Shown piece by piece: positions 36,801 through 45,390 of a stretch of DNA of 64,000 nt (position 1 is the first letter of the stretch; the number at the start of each line of letters is the position of its first letter). Below the pieces are notes generated by a model that was not told the origin of the DNA, made no database searches, and saw nothing but the letters and a program-made list of their open reading frames with translations. The translations under genes and the position numbers were made by a program. The stretch lies in the NCBI RefSeq assembly GCF_003355155.1, contig NZ_CP031320.1:5695367-5759366 (forward strand), written 5' to 3'. The DNA comes from Streptomyces armeniacus. GTDB taxonomy: Bacteria; Actinomycetota; Actinomycetes; Streptomycetales; Streptomycetaceae.

Positions 36801-38732
36801 TACGGCCTCCGCCACGCATGCCGCGACGATCTCGCCACAGCCCTGGCCCAGCAGCGCCGCCGGGCGCAGGCCCCAGCCGAGCCACATACGGGCGAGCGCG
36901 TACTCCGCGGCGAACAACTCGGGCGGAGCGATGGGCCGGGGCTCCGGGCGGGGCGCCGGGCCGGGCACCGGCAGCGGGTCCACCGGCCGGTCCAGGATCT
37001 CCTCGAAGAGGGCACGGCACTCCTCGAACGGAGCGCGGAACGCGGGCAGTCCGGCGAGCTCGCGCACCAGCCCGAACCGCTCCGTGCCGTGTCCGGGGAA
37101 CAGCCAGGCGACGCCGCTGCCTTCGGAGCCCGACCGGTTGCTCATGCGCACCCGTGTGTCGGGCTCGCCGCGGTTGTACGCCTCCAGCGCCTCGGCCAGT
37201 TCGTCGGTCGAGTCGCCGGCCACGGCGATCCCGTACGACTGCCGGGCACGGCCCACCTGGCTGGTCCAGCAGGCGTCGGCGTGGGTGAGTCCGACGGAGC
37301 GCCGCAGATCGCGGGTGTAGCGGCGCGAGAGCTCGGTGAGCGCGGACTCCGTGTGCGCGGAGACGAGCAGCACGCCGGGCCCGGTGTGCCGCTCGTGGCG
37401 GGGTACGGGCTCCGGTGCGGGCTCCGGTGCGGGCTCCGGAGGCAGTGCGACCACGAGATGGGCGCTCGTACCACTGGCGCCGAAACCGCTCACTCCTCCG
37501 ATGGGGCGGCGTCCGGCGGCGGAAGGCCAGGCGCGGGTCTGCCGGGCGATGTCGATCCGCAGCCGTGACCAGTCGACCCGCGGAGTGGGATTCAGGAAGT
37601 GCACCTGCGCGGGGATCTCGCCGTACCGCAGCGACAGCACCAGCTTGACCAGGCCCGCGATTCCCGCGGCGGCTTCCAGGTGGCCGATGTTCGCGGTGAC
37701 CGAGCCGACCAGCAGCGGCGAGTCCGGGGGGCGCAGGCAGCCGATCGCGGCCTGGAGGGCGCGCAGTTCGGCCGCGTCGCTCTCGGGCACACCGGTCCCG
37801 TGCGCCTCCACGTAGTCGACCTCGGCGCCGCTCACCCCCGCACGAGCCAGCGCCCGTTCCACCACATGCCGGCGCGTCGCCACCCCCGGCCCCTCCGGGC
37901 CGTCGTCCAGCCCGGCGTGGCAGACGGCCGAGCCCTCGATCACCGCCAGCACGGTGTCGCCGTCGCGCACCGCCTCGGCGAATCGCTTGAGCACCACCAC
38001 GGCGGCGCCCTCACCCCGTACGCAGCCGTCCGCGGCGGCGTCGAACGTCCGGCAGCGGCCCTGCGCGGAAAGGCCGCCGGCGCGCTCCAGCAGGGCGAAG
38101 CCGAAGGGGGAGAGCAGCAGGTGCACGCCGCCCGCCAGCGCGAGGTCGCACCCGCCGTCCCGCAGTTCCTGGCATGCCTCGTGCACGGACACGAGGGAGG
38201 ACGATCCGCCGGTGTCGGTCACCTTGCTCGGCCCGCGCAGTCCGAGGGCCCGGGAGATCCGGCCGGCGACATAGCTGCGCTCACCGAGGAGTTGGTGTGC
38301 GTCGACGTCACGCGGATTGCCGTACAGCTGTCGTAATCGCGCGTAGTCCGAGCTGCTGACCCCGAGGTACACGCCGGTGGCGGTGCCGTCGAGCGAGTCC
38401 GGCGCGTACCCGGCGTGTTCCAGGGCTTCCCAGGCCACTTCCAGCGCCAGCCGCTGCTGCGGGTCCATGCCCGGTGCCTCGTGCGCGGGAATACCGAACA
38501 CCGCGGGCTCGAAACGGTCGACGCGGCGCAGAAATCCACCGCGGAGCGGGAAATCCCCGAGCGCGCCCGGGTCGGGGCGGACGATGCCGATGTCGTCCGC
38601 GCGGTCGGCGGGAAATTCCGTAACGGCGTCACCGCCGCTGCGCAGCAAACGCCAGTACGCGTCCGGGCCGTCCGCGTCATCCGGAAACCGGCAGCCGACC
38701 CCGACAATGGCAATGGACTCGCGTGCGGTCAC
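33849..38732 (-). CDS. Type I polyketide synthase-like KS-AT-DH-KR protein with substituted active sites
   Basis: 1627 aa from GTG 38732 behind GGAGGAG. KS (~5-430): MDPQQRLALEVAWEALE, EAHGTG and NIGHLEAAAGIAGLVK are kept, but the DTACSSS site reads DTGGSSS (Gly176 for Cys). AT (~520-810): GHSxGE reads GQGCGE (Gly631 for Ser, Gln for His). DH (~890-1120): the HxxxGxxxxP motif is not found. KR (~1200-1600): TGGFGGIG kept, but the YAAAN site reads GNCAAN (Asn1528 for Tyr). The frame is open throughout with GC-type codons, so this is not ordinary decay. No ACP follows; the stop overlaps an IS630 tail, so C-terminal truncation is possible. Codon 133 is TTA. Possible role: structural or docking partner. 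Confidence 0.88.
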   Translation of the reverse strand: MTARESIAIVGVGCRFPDDADGPDAYWRLLRSGGDAVTEFPADRADDIGIVRPDPGALGDFPLRGGFLRRVDRFEPAVFGIPAHEAPGMDPQQRLALEVAWEALEHAGYAPDSLDGTATGVYLGVSSSDYARLRQLYGNPRDVDAHQLLGERSYVAGRISRALGLRGPSKVTDTGGSSSLVSVHEACQELRDGGCDLALAGGVHLLLSPFGFALLERAGGLSAQGRCRTFDAAADGCVRGEGAAVVVLKRFAEAVRDGDTVLAVIEGSAVCHAGLDDGPEGPGVATRRHVVERALARAGVSGAEVDYVEAHGTGVPESDAAELRALQAAIGCLRPPDSPLLVGSVTANIGHLEAAAGIAGLVKLVLSLRYGEIPAQVHFLNPTPRVDWSRLRIDIARQTRAWPSAAGRRPIGGVSGFGASGTSAHLVVALPPEPAPEPAPEPVPRHERHTGPGVLLVSAHTESALTELSRRYTRDLRRSVGLTHADACWTSQVGRARQSYGIAVAGDSTDELAEALEAYNRGEPDTRVRMSNRSGSEGSGVAWLFPGHGTERFGLVRELAGLPAFRAPFEECRALFEEILDRPVDPLPVPGPAPRPEPRPIAPPELFAAEYALARMWLGWGLRPAALLGQGCGEIVAACVAEAVSLPDAVRLVALHTELTAGTADEAVPDGTSPGGRLDAAADGIRYAPPVFPLLSQATGRAWTAPADGAGRRALPAPEPVRFRAGLTNLYLDGVRTFLELGPGELLSLGNKAVDDPDCAWIPSLSPPDRHGRGPDGRAGTLLALGSMALRGAEPDWRAVHGDARPRRVPLPTSVWRGSSYWFEKPAGERAAETDGSRRSSEPLLGLGQRLRGAIPTYEIPLDGKFWEPFVRTDQHGRRYLTLGPLGKVVLAVAGDALGGRWTCMEELISHQLIPMDGSKRLLQLTVRSAGHGHATVECHSVSAREEAAGAPWQLHGQAILRRRLTTRPRRPDLQFHRYGDSFPYQTASLHPALMDRVTSTRRGGDGVLVALAPDDMESSHGLVAAVDAAVAALFWDVGAPDHEPGENGFARVLRDVTCEEPHRIRYVRATAQPTGDGPEHTSRTSREVRGEAEFYDYDGAHVGGIRELFVVEPETVKSDRTPWQHPDDLLMRIEWQRTGRLPGPRRLTGESVLLLPDGEGVAAQLEAELRQRGAHCLVAEPYEAVPDHAVLARLLDRWLADAGADARTRRVVVLTGLDAPVPDELDAEDLLEYRQRTELTVLALVQELAAAPEHASTSVSLVTRGAMPVLPEHAVTCPVAATLWGLGRALAVERPQHWGGAVDLDPVGPSRDEDGTALLAALLDVAAEDQQALRGRDRYVARLVRQRTNPRQLRRQPQIRTTGSYLITGGFGGIGQAVAHWLAQQGAGRLILLGRTPLPHRSDWDAPGHSTAVRARIAAVRDLEATGVPVEVAVADVSDAEQLGQVVSGCAGSAYPLCGVVHAAGSPAPQPLQDLAAEDPHEYDAVWRPKVVGGWLLHQLTEDLRLDFFLSFSTASTVWGERHQAGNCAANAFLDGLAEYRHAVGEAALTVSWSPWETASSLYDERALATLAALGLRPLAHPQCLQLLGMLLAGPAPSAIVCAANWQVYKPMLEQRRARPVLRGLG

Positions 38733-39041
38733 GTGTCGGTCTCCTCCGCTGGCTTCGGCAGAGTCCATGCCGTCAGGCCGCGCCGCCGCCCGGCCCGGTC
38801 GAGAACCCGTGCCGTGTGGACATTCGCCGCCTGAACCCAATCCGTTGCGGCATTGTCGCAACCGGAACTCGAGAACCACTTGAACGTGAATGGGCGCGGT
38901 ATTGCACACCGGGCATCCCCTCGACAAGTCGGCGCCGTCATGTAGCCTCCGTAAGCGCCCGACCCATTGCACCGATTTGGGTCTTGTGTGCGTTGGCGAA
39001 TCAGCGTCGCCTTTCCAGGGATGCCATCAAGGGGGAGCCAG
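38733..39041. promoter_or_regulatory. Divergent promoter region between PKS and thioesterase genes
   Basis: 309 bases without a gene. A plausible rightward promoter is TCGACA (38921-38926), 16-base spacer, TAGCCT (38943-38948), about 95 bases before the thioesterase ATG. TCGAGAA occurs at 38800 and 38869, and TCGACAA at 38921. The ribosome sites GGAGGAG (leftward) and GGGGGAG (rightward) flank the region. Confidence 0.45.
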
Positions 39042-39821
39042 ATGACGACCGTGCAGTCCTATTCCCGTAACCGGCACACTGACGACTCCCTCACGCTTTA
39101 TTGCCTGGCGCATGCGGGCGGCAGCGCGGCCGTGTACAGACGGTGGTCCGACTTCCTTCCCGCCTCCGTACGTGTCCGCCCCCTGGAACTGCCCGGGCAC
39201 GGTACCCGCATACGGGAGCCGCTCGTCGAGGATCTCCAGCTGCTCGTCGCGGAACTGGTGCGGACCATCAGGCCCGCCGCCGACGGTGAGCGGTTCGCCG
39301 TCTTCGGGCACAGCTTCGGCGCGATCCTCGGCGTCGAACTGGCCCGCAGGCTCCACCAGTTGGAAGTGCCGCCGGTCGCCCTCCTGGTCGGCGGCCGGAA
39401 TGGGCCGGCCGAACCGCTGTCGCACCGGCCCATCCACAGCCTTCCGGACGACAAGTTCGTGACCGCGCTGAGCCGTTACGGCGGCCTGCCCGAATCACTC
39501 CTCGCCGAGCCGGACCTGCTGCGCCTCTTCCTTCCGGCCATCCGCAACGACCTGCGGCTCGTGGAGACTTACGCGCGCCCGTCGGGGCCGGCGCTCGACG
39601 TCCCCGTGACCGCGTTCGCCGGGCGCCGCGACCGGCTGACGGACGCTCAGGGCGTGCTCGGCTGGGCGCGGGAGACCACCGCGGAGTTCGACCTCACGCT
39701 GCTGCCCGGCGGTCACTTCTTCCTGAACGAGCCCGCGTTCCCGCCCGTGCTCTCGGCCCGCCTGGCCAGGCTGACGAGCGGGGCGCAGGCCGTAGAACCC
39801 TCGCCTCCGCTCCGTACCTGA
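39042..39821 (+). CDS. Type II thioesterase
   Basis: 259 aa from ATG 39042, with GGGGGAG upstream. alpha/beta hydrolase: LYCLAHAGGSAAVYRRW (oxyanion region), nucleophile FGHSFGAILGVELARRL, Asp in GRRDRLTD and His in LPGGHFFLNEP. Proofreading thioesterases of this type clear wrong acyl groups from carrier proteins in PKS/NRPS clusters. First gene of a thioesterase-ACP-halogenase operon. Confidence 0.93.
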   Translation: MTTVQSYSRNRHTDDSLTLYCLAHAGGSAAVYRRWSDFLPASVRVRPLELPGHGTRIREPLVEDLQLLVAELVRTIRPAADGERFAVFGHSFGAILGVELARRLHQLEVPPVALLVGGRNGPAEPLSHRPIHSLPDDKFVTALSRYGGLPESLLAEPDLLRLFLPAIRNDLRLVETYARPSGPALDVPVTAFAGRRDRLTDAQGVLGWARETTAEFDLTLLPGGHFFLNEPAFPPVLSARLARLTSGAQAVEPSPPLRT

Positions 39822-39909
39822 GCGGAATACAAGCCGCACTCCAGCGGCGTCGCCCAATCTCTGTGTGGTCGAGCACGCACCGACGCTCTCTGCTTACCAG
39901 GAGGAACCC

Positions 39910-40179
39910 GTGCATCCGGACCGCGACACCATCTACGACGCCATCAGGCAGTACGTACAGGAGAACTTCCTCGACGACAGCGATGTGACCGAGCTGGCGC
40001 CGGACACGCCGCTTCTCGAATGGGGCGTGCTCACCTCCATGAACACCTCGCTGCTGCTCGCGTTCATCCGGACGGAACTCGATGTGGTCGTGCCGCCGAC
40101 GCACATCACGGGACGGCACTTCGCCAGCCTGGACGCCGTCACCGACCTCGTGTACGGACTCGCCCCGCAGTCGGCGTGA
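39910..40179 (+). CDS. Free-standing acyl carrier protein
   Basis: 89 aa from GTG 39910, CAGGAGGAACCC upstream. Four-helix carrier: DTIYDAIRQYVQENFLDD, PDTPLLEWGVLTSMNTSLLLAFI and the C-terminal helix. The phosphopantetheine Ser is in LTSMN, a variant of the usual DSL/DSM: the Asp is replaced by Thr. It is the only ACP next to the PKS, which lacks its own, and sits directly before the halogenase gene. The halogenase probably works on an acyl group bound here (inference). The Sfp-type enzyme at 41611 can load it. Confidence 0.85.
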   Translation: MHPDRDTIYDAIRQYVQENFLDDSDVTELAPDTPLLEWGVLTSMNTSLLLAFIRTELDVVVPPTHITGRHFASLDAVTDLVYGLAPQSA

Positions 40180-40252
40180 GGGGCCGGAAAGGGAGGCGGA
40201 GACCGGCTTCGGCAGCTCACCACAGTCCATACCACGACAAGAGGAGTACGCA

Positions 40253-41596
40253 GTGGACGCGCAGTTCGACATCGGTATCATCGGCGGCGGTCCGGCCGGT
40301 TCGACAATGGCCTCGTACCTGGCCAAGGCAGGGATATCGGTCGCCGTCTTCGAGAGCGAGAACTTCCCGCGGGACCACGTCGGTGAGTCCCTCGTGCCGG
40401 CCACCACTCCCGTTCTCGTGGAGATCGGCGCGATGGAGAAGATGGAGAAGGCCGGCTTCCCCAAGAAGTTCGGCGCGGCATGGACCTCGGCCGAGGACCG
40501 GGACATCGACCACAACGGTTTCCGCGGACTGACGCATGATTTCCGTGCCGCGGAGATCCTGTTCAGCGAACGGGACCAGGAAGGCGTCGACCGCGACCAC
40601 ACCTTCCACGTGGACCGCAGCAAGTTCGACCTGATCCTGCTCAAGCACGCCGAGGAACTCGGCGCGAAGGTGTATCAGGGCGTCCGGGTCGGCAAGGTCG
40701 ACTTCGACGGCGAACTGCCCGTCATCGAGGCCAAGATGGCCGGGCAGAAGGTGCACGTCCCCGTGCGGATGGTGGTCGACGCCAGCGGACGCCGCACCAT
40801 GCTGGGCAGCCAGGAGAAGTTCAAGGTGGCCGACCCGGTGTTCAACCAGTACGCCGTGCACACCTGGTTCGACGGTCTCGACCGCAAGGCACTCGCCGTG
40901 AACAAGGACCAGGCGGACTACATCTTCATCCACTTCCTGCCCGTCAGCGACACGTGGGTGTGGCAGATACCGATCACCGAAACGGTCACGTCCATCGGAG
41001 TCGTCAGCCAGAAGGCCCGGTTCAGGGAGTACGAGGGCGACAGGAAGAAGTTCTTCTGGGAGACCGTCGCCAGCCGGCCGGAACTCCTCGACGTGCTCAA
41101 GAACGCCGAACAGGTCAAGCCGTTGAAGACCGAGGGCGACTACAGCTACGGGATGCGGCAGATCGCGGGCGACAACTTCGTCCTCATCGGTGACGCCGCC
41201 CGGTTCGTCGACCCCATCTTCTCCAGCGGGGTGAGTGTGGCCCTCAACAGCGCCCGCATCGCCAGCCAGGACATCATCGCTGCCGTGCAGGCCGGCGACT
41301 TCTCCAAGCCGCGCTTCGCCCGGTACGAGGAGAAGCTGCGCCGCGGCGTGCGGAACTGGTACGAGTTCATCACGATCTACTACCGCCTCAACATCCTGTT
41401 CACGGCCTTCGTGCAGGACGACCGGTACCGTCTCGACGTCCTCAAGATGCTCCAGGGCGATGTCTACGACGACGAGGAGCCCAAGGCCCTGTCCGCCATG
41501 CGGGAGATCGTCGAGGCCGTCGAGGCCGACCCCGGCCACCTCTGGCACCCTTACCTGGGCGACCTCGAGGCGCCTTCCGCGAAGCCGAACTTCTGA
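40253..41596 (+). CDS. FAD-dependent halogenase
   Basis: 447 aa from GTG 40253 (GAGGAG upstream). GxGxxG motif GIIGGGPAGSTMASYLAKAG, then FPRDHVGESLVP, typical of flavin halogenases that act on carrier-bound substrates. The WxWxIP motif that shields the flavin from monooxygenation is present as DTWVWQIP. GDAARFVDPIFSSGVSVALNSARIAS is the second FAD motif. A Lys-bearing segment, GFPKKFGAAW, follows as in this family. Chlorination or bromination of an aromatic or enol carbon is expected. The preceding ACP gene supports a carrier-bound substrate. Confidence 0.92.
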   Translation: MDAQFDIGIIGGGPAGSTMASYLAKAGISVAVFESENFPRDHVGESLVPATTPVLVEIGAMEKMEKAGFPKKFGAAWTSAEDRDIDHNGFRGLTHDFRAAEILFSERDQEGVDRDHTFHVDRSKFDLILLKHAEELGAKVYQGVRVGKVDFDGELPVIEAKMAGQKVHVPVRMVVDASGRRTMLGSQEKFKVADPVFNQYAVHTWFDGLDRKALAVNKDQADYIFIHFLPVSDTWVWQIPITETVTSIGVVSQKARFREYEGDRKKFFWETVASRPELLDVLKNAEQVKPLKTEGDYSYGMRQIAGDNFVLIGDAARFVDPIFSSGVSVALNSARIASQDIIAAVQAGDFSKPRFARYEEKLRRGVRNWYEFITIYYRLNILFTAFVQDDRYRLDVLKMLQGDVYDDEEPKALSAMREIVEAVEADPGHLWHPYLGDLEAPSAKPNF

Positions 41597-41610
41597 CGTT
41601 CCGTGCGGCG

Positions 41611-42483
41611 TTACGGCGCGCCTTCCGCCGTACGGCCGTGTCCGCGCGTGCGCAGCACGTGCAGCACCTCTTCGTCCCAGGAGTCCGGGAAGAGTCCCGT
41701 GCCGGCTGTGCCGGGGGCGCCCTCCTCGCAGGCGACCCCGGCCACATGGCGCCCGTCCGGGAGGCAGGTGCTCACGAAGTCCCACTCGGGGCCCGTGCCC
41801 GGCGAACCGTCCGGTGCCAGCACCCGCAGTCGTTCCCGGGCACCGCCCGCGGCCGGCGGCGAGAAGGCCAACTCGGTGAACGGGAACCGCAGCCCCTGCC
41901 CGATGGCCTTGGTGAACGCCTCCTTGAGCGTCCAGAGCCGTACGAGTTCGGCGTTCCGGGCGGCCGGGGGCAGCGCCGCGAGGGCCTCTCTCTCCCCGGC
42001 GGCGCACATCTCGGCCTCCAGCCCGGTGCCGGCGATCCGCCTGCGGGCGGGCTCGACGTCCACTCCGATACGGCCGCGGGTGCTGAGGCCCACCAGCGCC
42101 ACCCCTCCCGTGTGGCTCAGACTGACGCGCAGTCCTTCGCAGCCCCGCAGGCAGGGGGCACCGCCCGGCAGGCGGGCCAGGTCCAGCGATTCCGGCCGCA
42201 CCCCCAGGACGTGGGCGCACGCGTGCTTGAGGAACGCGCGGGAGGCGAGAAACCGTCGGCGGGCCGCCGGGTGCCCGATCGACCGGTAGCGCTCCCAGTC
42301 CCGGCCGAGGAGAGCGCGGACCGCGGACTCGCCTCCCGCTCCGGGGCCGTCCGGCAGCCAGCGCTCCAGGAGACCGTGTACGACGGCGAAGCCGTGCCGC
42401 TCCACTCGGTCCAGTACGGGCCGCCAGTCCGTACGGCTTCCCGGCGCGTGCAGCAGCGGCCGGCGGTCGGCCCGTACGCTCAC
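41611..42483 (-). CDS. Sfp-type 4'-phosphopantetheinyl transferase
   Basis: 290 aa from GTG 42483, which overlaps the upstream acyl-CoA dehydrogenase stop (GTGA). Motifs: LRVSLSHTGGVALVGLS, GVDVEPARRRI (Mg-binding Asp/Glu) and LWTLKEAFTKAIGQGLRFP (WxxKEAxxKxxGxG). The N-terminal ~60 residues are longer than in Sfp. It converts apo-carrier proteins to holo form with CoA, here most likely the ACP at 39910. Convergent with the halogenase, 14-base gap. Confidence 0.94.
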   Translation of the reverse strand: MSVRADRRPLLHAPGSRTDWRPVLDRVERHGFAVVHGLLERWLPDGPGAGGESAVRALLGRDWERYRSIGHPAARRRFLASRAFLKHACAHVLGVRPESLDLARLPGGAPCLRGCEGLRVSLSHTGGVALVGLSTRGRIGVDVEPARRRIAGTGLEAEMCAAGEREALAALPPAARNAELVRLWTLKEAFTKAIGQGLRFPFTELAFSPPAAGGARERLRVLAPDGSPGTGPEWDFVSTCLPDGRHVAGVACEEGAPGTAGTGLFPDSWDEEVLHVLRTRGHGRTAEGAP

Positions 42484-44063
42484 AGGGCCGCCTTCCCGCG
42501 GTCATCCGGCGGGCGTTCACGGCCGGAACGGCGGACGTCCGGGCCGTCGATCGGCGCCGCGTACAGGTCGTAGCTCCGTCCCTCCACGAACCGCAGATAC
42601 GCCTCCCGCCGCACCACGTGTTCGCAGCACGGCGCCGGGCCGGTGCCGACGGAGCCCAGCCGGGCGGCGATGCGCAGCAGCGCCGCGGTCACCCAGCACG
42701 AGTCGGCGAGGAAACCGCCGTGCGGGCCGCGCCAGCGGTGCCACCACACGCCGAGGCAGGCGGCGGCGGCCAGGAGCAGCACGTAGCGGCTGGTCAGCCC
42801 GTACGTCCGCGGGCCCGCGGCCATGGTGACCGCCGGCCTGTACGCGGCCAAGGACCGGTGCACCTCGCGCAGTTCGGCCACGAGCACGCGCAGCACCGCG
42901 CTCAGCGCCCCGGCGCAGCCGGGGTGGGCGGCGACGTCACCCTCCCCTCCCGCCCGCGCGGCCAGCGTGATCAGTGAGCCCGCCAGCGGATCCGACGGCG
43001 CGGCCAGCGGATACGGACGGATGTCCAACGGCGGCAGCCCGTCGCCGGGACGGTACAGCCCGGGTGGTGCTCCGTTCTCGTCTGCGAACCACGGCCCTTG
43101 TGCGAACGCCGACACCTGAGCCGCGAGCACCGCCCGGCACGACGCGACGGGCGCGTACCGGCGGGCGGGCAGCGCCAGTCCGCGCAACTGCCGGTTGAAG
43201 GAGCCGCAGGGCCCCGTACGGGCGAACAGCCCGGCGCCCAGAAGGGGCGCCAGGTCGTAGCCGGACTCGGTCAGCGCCGCGGGGGCCCAGGCCGCTGCCG
43301 CGGCCGCGTACACGACCGCGTTGTCCGGCAGCAGCTGGACGGCGCGCGCCGCCACAAGCCCGAGGCAGTCGGCGGTCAGCAGATCGAGGAACGCACCCGC
43401 GACCGCGTCGAGGCCGTACGCGTCCGGCTGCCGCCCCGTGCCGGCAGCGTCCCGCACGCACCGGAGCGCCGTGCGCAGCACGGTGTCCCCGGCGGCCACC
43501 GCCGCGGGCGCCACCAGGGCGTGGGTCGGCGGTGCGCTGCGCAGCCACAGTTCCGCGGCGCCCCCCAGCTCCCCGACGACCGCATCGCGCGGGACCGGCC
43601 GGCCGGCATCGCGGCCCGGGACGTGTGTGGCGGTGTCCACCAGCAGCGCCGTACGTCTGCCGCCCCGCGGCCCGGCAGGGGTGCGAGCGGTGACCAGCAA
43701 GGCACGGGCGGGCTCCAGCCCGCGAGCCGCCTCGGCGACTCCCGTCAGCCGCCAGCCGTACGGTTCTTCCCGCGCCCACACCTGTTCCGTGCGGCCGGCT
43801 CCGAGAAGGGCCACGGGCTCTCCGGACATCAACAGGCCGCTGACGTACCGGCGTTGCTCCGTGCTGCCGGCCGACCACACCGGAACGGAAGCGGCGAAGC
43901 CGTCCAGGCCGTTCCCGAGCCCCAGCCGTACGTCCGACCGGAAAAGGGGGCGGATCAGCTGGCCCAGCACGTCCAGGCGCTCCAGCCGGCCGCCCCACCG
44001 CACGGGTACGAAGTCCGCCGGGCCGGCCGACTCCGGCGGTCGTGCCGCACGTGGTTGCCGCAT
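42480..44063 (-). CDS. Divergent acyl-CoA dehydrogenase-like flavoprotein
   Basis: 527 aa from ATG 44063 (GGGAG nine bases upstream). N-terminal helices, then the middle beta domain: GEPVALLGAGRTEQ...YGWRLTGVAEAARGLEPARALLVTARTP is laid out like the FAD-contacting beta domain of acyl-CoA dehydrogenases. C-terminal helices follow (AVAGAFLDLLTADCLGLVAARAVQLLPDNAVVYAAAA). The usual catalytic Glu segment and the C-terminal Gly-rich end are not obvious, so activity is uncertain. It would desaturate an ACP- or CoA-bound acyl chain. Translationally coupled to the downstream PPTase gene. Confidence 0.6.
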   Translation of the reverse strand: MRQPRAARPPESAGPADFVPVRWGGRLERLDVLGQLIRPLFRSDVRLGLGNGLDGFAASVPVWSAGSTEQRRYVSGLLMSGEPVALLGAGRTEQVWAREEPYGWRLTGVAEAARGLEPARALLVTARTPAGPRGGRRTALLVDTATHVPGRDAGRPVPRDAVVGELGGAAELWLRSAPPTHALVAPAAVAAGDTVLRTALRCVRDAAGTGRQPDAYGLDAVAGAFLDLLTADCLGLVAARAVQLLPDNAVVYAAAAAAWAPAALTESGYDLAPLLGAGLFARTGPCGSFNRQLRGLALPARRYAPVASCRAVLAAQVSAFAQGPWFADENGAPPGLYRPGDGLPPLDIRPYPLAAPSDPLAGSLITLAARAGGEGDVAAHPGCAGALSAVLRVLVAELREVHRSLAAYRPAVTMAAGPRTYGLTSRYVLLLAAAACLGVWWHRWRGPHGGFLADSCWVTAALLRIAARLGSVGTGPAPCCEHVVRREAYLRFVEGRSYDLYAAPIDGPDVRRSGRERPPDDRGKAAL

Positions 44064-44208
44064 TGCCGGCGCTCCCTGGGCATGTCGCGGACGTGGGTTC
44101 ACCCGGATCCCTGACGGGGGGCAGGGATCCGGGTGAGGTATGCGGTTCCGTGGCCCGGTGGAGACCGGTCACGGTCTGCGGCGGAATCGCCCGAGCACCG
44201 GCCGGCGG

Positions 44209-45099
44209 TCAGGCGTGCGACCGCCGTCCGCCCGCCGGGACGCCCGTGGGCCGCGCTGGTGCCACCGCGCAGGGGCCCGGTGCGGGCAGGGTCCCGGCGT
44301 CGTACGCCTCCAGCAGCAACGGCGACTGCTCCTCCAGCGGCGCGCCCGTCAGGATGGCCTGCTGGAGCCGCTGCAGCTTGAGCGATGGTTCCAGGCCCAG
44401 CTCCTCGGTCAGCGAGCCGCGCAGCCGCTGGTACGCCTCCAGCGCGCGGCACCTGTTCCCCGACCGGTACAGCGCGACCATGAGCTGTGCCGAGAAGTTC
44501 TCGTGCAGCGGGTGTTCGGCCGCCAGGACCTGGAGTTCCGGGATGAGTTCGCCGTGCCTGCCCAGCCGCAGACCGGACTCGACCCAGCGTTCCAGGGTGG
44601 CCATCCGCGTCTCCTCGATGCGCAGGACCTCGAGCTCGAGCGACCGGCCCACCCGTACGTCGACCAGCGCGGGCCCCTGCCAGAGCGCGAGCGCCTGCTG
44701 GAACAGGTCGCAGGCGCGGTGCGCGTCGTCCGCCTCCATCGCGCGCCGGCCGGCCTCGGCGAGCCGGTCGAACTCCTGACAGTCGATCAGACCCTGCTGT
44801 GTGTGCAGCAGATAGCCGCCGTGCTGGGTCGCCAGCACGTCCTTCGCCTGGAGCCCGGACTGCGCTCCCAGGGCGGTGCTGATCTTCCGCCGGAGTTGCA
44901 GAATGTACGTCTGCAACGTGGTGGAAGCGCTACGGGGAATCGACTCGCCCCAGATTTCTTCCATGAGTGTCGACACGGTCACGACTCTGTCGGCCCGCAG
45001 CGCGAGCAAGGCCAGCAGCTGCCGAGGCTTCGCCGCACTCGGCACTATCGATACTCCATGTTCAAGGGCGCGTAGCGGCCCCAGGACATTGATCTCCAC
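44209..45099 (-). CDS. SARP family cluster regulator
   Basis: 296 aa from GTG 45099 behind GAGAGAGG; ATG 45189 would add 30 residues but has no ribosome site. OmpR-like winged helix ~1-90: EINVLGPLRALEHG, KPRQLLALLALRADRVVTVSTLMEEIWGE, LQTYILQLRRKI. The bacterial transcriptional activation domain (~100-245) has FDRLAEAGRRAME, LWQGPALVDV and LHENFSAQLMVALYRSGNRCRALEAYQRLR. Activates secondary-metabolite genes. It is the likely pathway activator; a perfect 16-bp palindrome lies upstream at 45213. Confidence 0.93.
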   Translation of the reverse strand: MEINVLGPLRALEHGVSIVPSAAKPRQLLALLALRADRVVTVSTLMEEIWGESIPRSASTTLQTYILQLRRKISTALGAQSGLQAKDVLATQHGGYLLHTQQGLIDCQEFDRLAEAGRRAMEADDAHRACDLFQQALALWQGPALVDVRVGRSLELEVLRIEETRMATLERWVESGLRLGRHGELIPELQVLAAEHPLHENFSAQLMVALYRSGNRCRALEAYQRLRGSLTEELGLEPSLKLQRLQQAILTGAPLEEQSPLLLEAYDAGTLPAPGPCAVAPARPTGVPAGGRRSHA

Positions 45100-45212
45100 T
45101 GTGCCTCTCTCTCGTCTGAGAAGCGCCTCCCGGGGGTCCCCCTCGAAAGCGACTGGTATGGCAAATGGAACTGAGGACGAGAATGTCATACGCGTTGACT
45201 GACGCCTAGTGT

Positions 45213-45228
45213 TCAGGTCATGACCTGA
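45213..45228. promoter_or_regulatory. Perfect 16-bp palindrome upstream of the SARP gene
   Basis: TCAGGTCATGACCTGA, 114 bases before the SARP start, followed at 45232-45244 by ATGAA-AGA-TTCAT. Both lie in a short A/T-rich stretch that must carry the SARP promoter. The binding protein is unknown; the response regulator next door and TetR-type proteins are candidates. Confidence 0.6.
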
Positions 45229-45390
45229 TACATGAAAGATTCATATACGGGCATTCTTGACAGCCTGTACCCGTTCCGTAGAACGCTCGTCGTGCCTTCT
45301 CTCCAGGTGTCATGTCCGGTTAATCTGTGCGTTCCTTCCGCGCTATTTACGGCATGTCGAAAGAGCGCGGACGAACCGAGTCACGGGCAC

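Noticed and set aside
38800..38927. TCGAGAA/TCGACAA motifs as SARP heptad repeats
   Set aside because: The three copies are 69 and 52 bases apart, not 11 or 22 bases as in SARP sites, and their distance to the -10 does not fit.
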